This document shows, piece after piece, positions 58,778 through 64,000 of a DNA stretch of 64,000 bases. Both the position numbers and the translations under genes were made by a program. The stretch covers positions 4,013,632 through 4,077,631 of the forward strand of contig QXEO01000237.1 in the NCBI GenBank assembly GCA_007115705.1, in the 5' to 3' direction. Each line of letters starts with the position of its first letter. The first letter of the stretch is position 1. Under the pieces are notes generated by a model. It searched no databases, was not told the origin of the DNA, and saw only the letters and a program-made list of their open reading frames with translations. This DNA is from Dactylis glomerata (lineage: Eukaryota; Streptophyta; Magnoliopsida; Poales; Poaceae).

Positions 58778-61700
58778 GCAGGGCATGAGGAAGTCTCTCC
58801 CCGAGCTTCTCTCAATGCTAAAGACTGCAGAAGTGGAGATCAAAAAGGAACATCAAGTGTTGATGGTCAATAAGAGCACTAATTTCAAGAAAGGTAGAAA
58901 GGATAATAAGTCCAAGGGTAGAAACAAGAGGGACAGCAAATCTGTTGCCGGTTCTGAGAAGAAACCCAAGGCTAGTCCTAAACCTGAAACTGAGTGCTTT
59001 TACTGCAAGGAAACGGGGCACTGGAAGCGCAACTGCCCAAAGTATCTGGCGGATAAAAAGAACGGGAAGATTAACAAAGGTATATATGATATACATGTTA
59101 TTGATGTGTACCTTACTAGTAGTCGCAATAGCGCCTGGGTATTTGATACTGGTTCGGTTGCTCACATATGTAACTCGAAACAGGGGCTAAAGAATAAGCG
59201 ACAACTTGCGAAGGATGAGGTCACGATGTGCGTCGGCAATGGATCAAAAGTTGATGTGATCGCCGTCGGGACGCTGCCTCTACATTTACCATCTGGATTA
59301 GTTTTAAACCCGAATAAATGTTATTTGGTGCCTGCGTTGAGCATGAACATTATTTCCGGATCTTGTTTAGTGCGAGACAATTATTCATTCCAGTCTGAGA
59401 ACAATGGTTGTTCGATTTATATGAATAATATCTTTTATGGACATGCACCTGAGAAGAAAGGTTTATATCTTTTGAATCTTGATAGTAATGAAACACATAT
59501 TCATAACGTGAATGCCAAAAGAATTAAGTTAAATGATGACATAGCCGCATACATGTGGCACTACCGTTTAGGTCATATTGGTGTTAAACGCATGAAGAAG
59601 CTTCATTCGGATGGACTTCTGGAATCACTTGATTATGAATCATTTGAGACATGTGAGCCATGTCTTATGGGCAAGATGACTAGAACGCCGTTTTCCGGTC
59701 CAATGGAACGGGCGACAGACTTATTGGAAATCATACATACTGATGTATGTGGACCTATGAGTGTGCCGGCGTGTGGTGGATATCGTTATTTTGTTACTTT
59801 CACTGATGACTTAAGTAGATATGGATATATTTACTTAATGAAACACAAGTCTGAAATGTTTGAAAAGTTCAAAGAATTTTAGAGTGAAGTAGAAAATCAT
59901 CATAACAGAAAGATTAAATTTCTATGATCTGATCGTGGAGGAGAATATCTAAGTTACGAGATTGGCACACATATGAGAGAATGTGGACTAGTTTCACAAC
60001 TCACTCCCGCTGGAACGCCACAATGAAATGGTGTATCCGAACATCGTAACCGCACCTTATTGGATATGGTTCGGTCTATGATATCTCTTACCGATCTGCC
60101 ACTATCTTTTTGGGGTTATGCGCTAGAAACAGCCGCTTTCACTTTAAATAGGGCTCTATCTAAATCCGTTGAAACGACACCGTATGAATTATGGTTTGGA
60201 AACAAACCTAAGCTGTCATTTCTAAAAGTTTGGGGATGCGATGTTTATGTGAAGAAACTTCAGCCTGATAAACTCGAACCCAAAGCGGAAAAATGCGTCT
60301 TCATAGGATACCCTAAAGAAACAATTGGGTACACCTTCTATCACAGATCTGAAGGCAAAGTGTTTGTTGCTAAGAACGGATCCTTTTTGGAGAAGGAGTT
60401 TCTCTCAAAAGGTGTGAATAGTAGGAAGGTAGAACTCGATGAGGTTATTTAACCTCCTCTTCATGAATTGGCGAGTGGCGCAGCGCCGGAAGCCATTCCG
60501 GTGGTGACTTCACCAAATGAAGTGGGAGCTAATGATGAAGATCATGAAACTCCAAAAGAGGATGCTACCGAACCTCGCAGGTCGACAAGAACAAGTGTCG
60601 CTCCTGAATGGTACGGTGATCTTGTCGTCAATTCCATTGTTGAGAACGATGACCCTGCGACGTATGATGAAGCGATGATGAGCCCAGATTCCAACAAATG
60701 GCATGAAGCCATTAAATCCGAAATGGAATCCATGTATGAAAAGAAAGTATAGACTTTGGTGGAACTTCCCAATGACCGAAAGGCCGTTGAGAATAAATGG
60801 ATTTCCAAGAAGAAAACAGACGCTGATGGTAATGTGACCGTCTATAAAGCACGACTTGTCGCAAAAGGTTTCCGACAAATTCAAGGAGTTGACTACGATG
60901 AGACTTTCTCACCCGTAGAGATGCTAAAGTCTGTTAGGATTATGTTAGCAATTGCTGCATTTTTCGATTATGAAATTTGGTAGATGGATGTGAAAACCGC
61001 GTTCCTTAATGGTAACATTGAGGAAGAGTTGTACATGGTACAGCCCAAGGGTTTTGTTGATCCTAAGGATGCTAACAAGGTATGCAAACTTCAGCGATCC
61101 ATTTATGGACTGAAGCAAGCATCCCAAAGTTGGAATCTCCGTTTTGACGAAGTTATCAAAGGGTTTGGATTTGTCAAAACTTATGGAGAAACTTGTATTT
61201 ACAAGAAAGTGAGTGGGAGCTCTGTAGCATTTCTAATATTATATGTGGATGACATATTGCTGATTGGAAATGATACGGAACTTTTGAAGAGCGTAAAAGA
61301 TTACTTAAACAGTAAGTTTTCAATGAAAGACCTTGGTGAAGTGGCGTATATTTTAGGCATCAAAATCTATAGAGATAGATCAAGACGCTTAATTGGGCTA
61401 TCAGAAAGTACATACCTTGACAAGATTCTAAATAAGTTTAGAATGGAAGAAAGTAAGAAAGGGTTCTTACCTATGTTGCAAGGAAAGATATTGAGTAAGA
61501 CTCAAGGTTTGGCTACGGCTAAAGATAGAGAAGAAATGAATAAGATTCCCTATGCCTCTGCCATAGGCTCTATCATGTATGCCATGTTGTGTACAAGACC
61601 GGATGTGGCACATGCTATTAGTTTGACTAGTAGGTACCAATCTGATCCAGGTTTCAAACACTGGACGGCGGTCAAGAATATCCTTAAGTACTTATGAAGG

Positions 61701-62226
61701 ACTAAGGATATGTTTCTCATATATGGCGGTGAAGAAGAGCTCGTCGCAAGTTGTTACGTCGATGCTAGCTTCGACACTAATCCAGATGACTCTAAGTCTC
61801 AATCCAGGTACGTATTTGTTATGAATGGAGGAGTTCCAAGCAAAGCATGGTGGCGAGATCAACTACAGAGGCGGAATACATTACTGCTTCAGAAGCGGCG
61901 AAGGAAGCAGTTTGGATGAAGGAGTTCATATCCAAACTGGGTGTGGTTCCGAGTGCATTGGATCCAATTGTTATCTATTGTGATAACAATGGTGCCATAG
62001 CCAATACTTAGGAGCCAAGGTCTCGCAAGAAATTCAAGCATGTGAAGCGCCGATTTCACTCCATCTGTGAACATGTCACAGATGGTGATGTAAAGATTTG
62101 CAAAGTACACACAGATCTGAATGTGGCAGACCCGTTGACTAAAGCTCTCCCCAAGGCAAAACATGATCACCACCAGAACTCAATGGGTGTTAGTTTCATC
62201 ACTATGTAATCTAGATTATTGACTAT

Positions 62227-62242
62227 AGTGCAAGTGGGAGAC
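62227..62242 (+). other. H polypurine tract
   Basis: AGTGCAAGTGGGAGAC immediately 5' of the 3' LTR. Confidence 0.75.
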
Positions 62243-63946
62243 TGAAAGGAATATGCCCGAGAGGCAATAATAAAGTCGTTATTATATTATTCCGTGTTCA
62301 TAATAGATGTTTATTTCTCATGCTAGAATTGTATTAATCGGAAACATTAATACTTGTGTGATTAATAAACTAAAAATGGTTCCTAGTAAAGCCTCTCTTT
62401 TATACTAGCTCATTGATTAACCGATGATCAAGGTTTCCTGATTATGAACATTGGATGTTGTTCATAACGGTGTCATATCATTAGAAGAATGATGTGATGA
62501 ACACTCACACCCATAGTACGAATAGCAATACGATCAAGTCATCAAGTTCATTGCTATATCAAACTCATACGAAATAGTTCTAATCCTCAGACCATGAGAT
62601 CATGTTAATCACTGATGCCGGAAGAGTGCTTTGATGATATCAAATGTCACACTGTTACAGGGTGATTATAAAGGTTGATTTGGGTATTCTGAAAGTATTA
62701 GTTGAGGCTCATGGATCAAGAGTGGAATTTGTCCGACCCGATGACGGGAAGATATTCTCTGGGCCCTTCTCGGTGATATTGCATTAGAATCGATTGCAAG
62801 CATATGACTAGATCACGGGAATGCATTATCATGGAACAAGTAAAGAGACTTGTCGGGAACGAGATCAAACTAGGTATGGTTGATACCAAATGATCGGATC
62901 TCGGACAAGAAATAATATCGCGAGACAAAAGGAATTAACTAAGTTCGTTATTAGTTCACACGATCACTAGTTCATCGTTGAGTAAGTGGGAGTCATCATG
63001 GATTTTTAGATCCCGCTGATGATTATTGATCAGAGAGGAGTCTCAATCATGTTCACGTTATTCACGAACCGTAGGGTGACACACTTAAGGTTCGCCGTCG
63101 TTTTTGAGTGGATACGATACTCCGATCGAATTACGGGACAGCATGAGGGTTCTTTTAGAAAAGCACCGAAACTATTTCGGGATATCGAAATAACTCAAGG
63201 GTGTATTTTTTAATGTTTGTTAATTGAATGAATTAACAAATATTAAAGAAATAAAAATGTTTTATTAAATCAATAAGTGTGAATTTTAATTCGCATGAAT
63301 GTCATGCAAAATTAAAATGGGGATTACCTCATGTTGATGAGGGGGTTACCACCATGAAGGGCATGAATGGGGGGTTACCACCATGATGAGGAGGAGGACC
63401 TCCTCCTAGGGGCCGGCGCACCCCCCAAGGGGGCTGCCCCCTCCTCCCCTATAAACCCCCCCCCCCCTCTCCTCCAAGTTTCACACACTTTGGTTCTTCC
63501 TCTCTCCCACAAAGTTGCTGCCCCAAATCCGTCTTGGCTTAGCGAAGCTCTGCCGGATTGTGAGTTCGAGTTTCACACACTTGGAGAAGTGAGTGTTGGA
63601 GTGTCCAGTGGATCCCTTCTTCCGCTGCCCCGCTGGACCGAGGACGTGGAGGAGACGACGACAAGCCGTACGTGTGACCGAGTACGGGGGCACCGCCGGT
63701 TGTGGCGCCGTGTACACGATCTCGTGATCGTCAAGTGAACCACTACGTCGACTACGTCAAGTGAACCACTACATCGACTACGTGCGTCTTCCTCGACTCT
63801 CCATCGGCAACGTTTGTGCGGGAACGTAATCCCCGCTACCGGTCTTCGAGGGTTAGTCTTCGTTGCTACCATCTCGTAGATGTTCTTGGCTAGTTTATGT
63901 GTTCATGCGTAGGAAATTTTTTGTTTTCTATGCTACGAACCCATCA
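62243..63946 (+). repeat. H 3' LTR
   Basis: A 1704-base LTR, near-identical to the 5' copy and with the same ends. TATA CTATAAAC at 63449-63456. Most differences seen by eye from the 5' LTR are transitions. Confidence 0.92.
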
Positions 63947-64000
63947 AACTATGCATATGAGGAGGGAATTTGACCAAAAAGGTCCAATCATCAAGTGTTC
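63947..64000 (-). pseudogene. LINE ORF1 fragment (G), right part
   Basis: On the - strand one frame reads TLDDWTFLVKFPPHMHS, a DUF4283-like LINE ORF1 stretch. Joining it across H, using one copy of the target duplication, continues after a TAA into DVASYLCFGLVKEG. The fragment continues beyond the window. Confidence 0.6.

Larger units (their letters stand above)
51237..62209 (+). pseudogene. gag-pol: H gag-pol, split by B3 and degraded
   Basis: The ATG at 51237 (MAPPALNFNTFMEKEKL) starts a UBN2-type copia gag. B3 interrupts after 51777 and the frame resumes exactly at 58783. Then follow a CCHC knuckle (CFYCKETGHWKRNC), protease (WVFDTGSVAHIC), GAG-pre-integrase (WHYRLGHIGVKRM), integrase (HTDVCGPM, SDRGGEY, 35 codons to E), reverse transcriptase (ARLVAKGF, MDVKTAFLNG, LYVDDILL near 61,240) and RNase H (YCDNNGAIA, HVKRRFH, ADPLTKAL). 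Stops: TAG 59880, TGA 59925, TGA 60024, TAA 60450, TAG 60750, TAG 60981, TGA 61695, TAG 62009. One frameshift lies near 61,850. All eight stops fit C to T at CAG, CGA or CAA codons. Terminal stop TAA 62207-62209. Confidence 0.93.
48357..63946 (+). mobile_element. H: Ty1/copia retrotransposon in the LINE fragment, interrupted by B3
   Basis: 5' LTR 48357-50059, primer site 50061-50072, leader, gag-pol in two pieces (51237-51777 and 58783-62209), polypurine tract and 3' LTR 62243-63946. The order protease-integrase-reverse transcriptase-RNase H defines Ty1/copia. The target duplication is AACCA (48352-48356) and AACTA (63947-63951), one C/T difference. The two LTRs differ at about a dozen positions in their first 250 bases, so the insertion is not very recent. 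Confidence 0.93.

Overview
The window is a block of nested retrotransposons with no recognisable host gene. The families present (Athila-lineage LTRs starting TGATACGTCTC, Tat-lineage Ty3/gypsy elements with an extra antisense gene, a Ty1/copia element whose LTR starts TGAAAGGAATATGCCC, and a LINE remnant) are those of a large grass genome, most likely a Pooideae/Triticeae-type species. The species cannot be fixed from this sequence.

Layout, left to right. (1) 1-7540: element E1, Tat-lineage Ty3/gypsy on the + strand, entering from the left edge with the end of pol, a spliced antisense gene (3153-6416, - strand) and its 3' LTR. (2) E1 sits inside the 5' LTR of B1 (7541-12891), a non-autonomous Athila-type element. 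(3) B1 sits inside F (from left of the window to 47757), a - strand, gag-only element whose gag lies at 15589-17950 and whose 5' LTR is split by 28 kb of later insertions (18021-18700 and 46817-47757). (4) Inside that LTR are C (18701 to about 32826, Athila-type with gag-protease and an ATHILA ORF, but no reverse transcriptase or integrase), B2 (24661-31265, a second B-family element inside the ATHILA ORF of C), and D (about 32827-46816, a nearly complete - strand Tat element with an antisense spliced gene on the + strand). C and D each lack one LTR and are fused at about 32,826. (5) 47758-48356 and 63947-64000: a LINE ORF1 fragment interrupted by copia element H (48357-63946). A third B-family element, B3 (51778-58777), sits in the gag of H with a perfect GCAGG target duplication.

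Inferred order of events: the LINE fragment is oldest. F and H inserted into it. B1 and C entered F, D entered beside C, E1 entered B1, B2 entered C, and B3 entered H. B elements carry LTRs, a tRNA-Asp-type primer site and long shared non-coding blocks but no pol, so they presumably depended on enzymes from an autonomous Athila relative. D and E1 encode their own gag-pol.

Main observations: (a) the antisense genes of D and E1 can be assembled exon by exon, and the intron phases agree between the two diverged elements; (b) the 7-kb gag-pol frame of D has no frameshift but five stops, all TAG, and most stops in E1 and H also fit loss of methylated cytosine at CAG or CGA codons; (c) B2 and B3 share an unbroken 197-codon ORF of unknown function, while B1 carries a gag fragment in the same slot; (d) polypurine-tract-like motifs recur inside both B elements and E1; (e) E1 and D each carry their own strongly over-represented short word.
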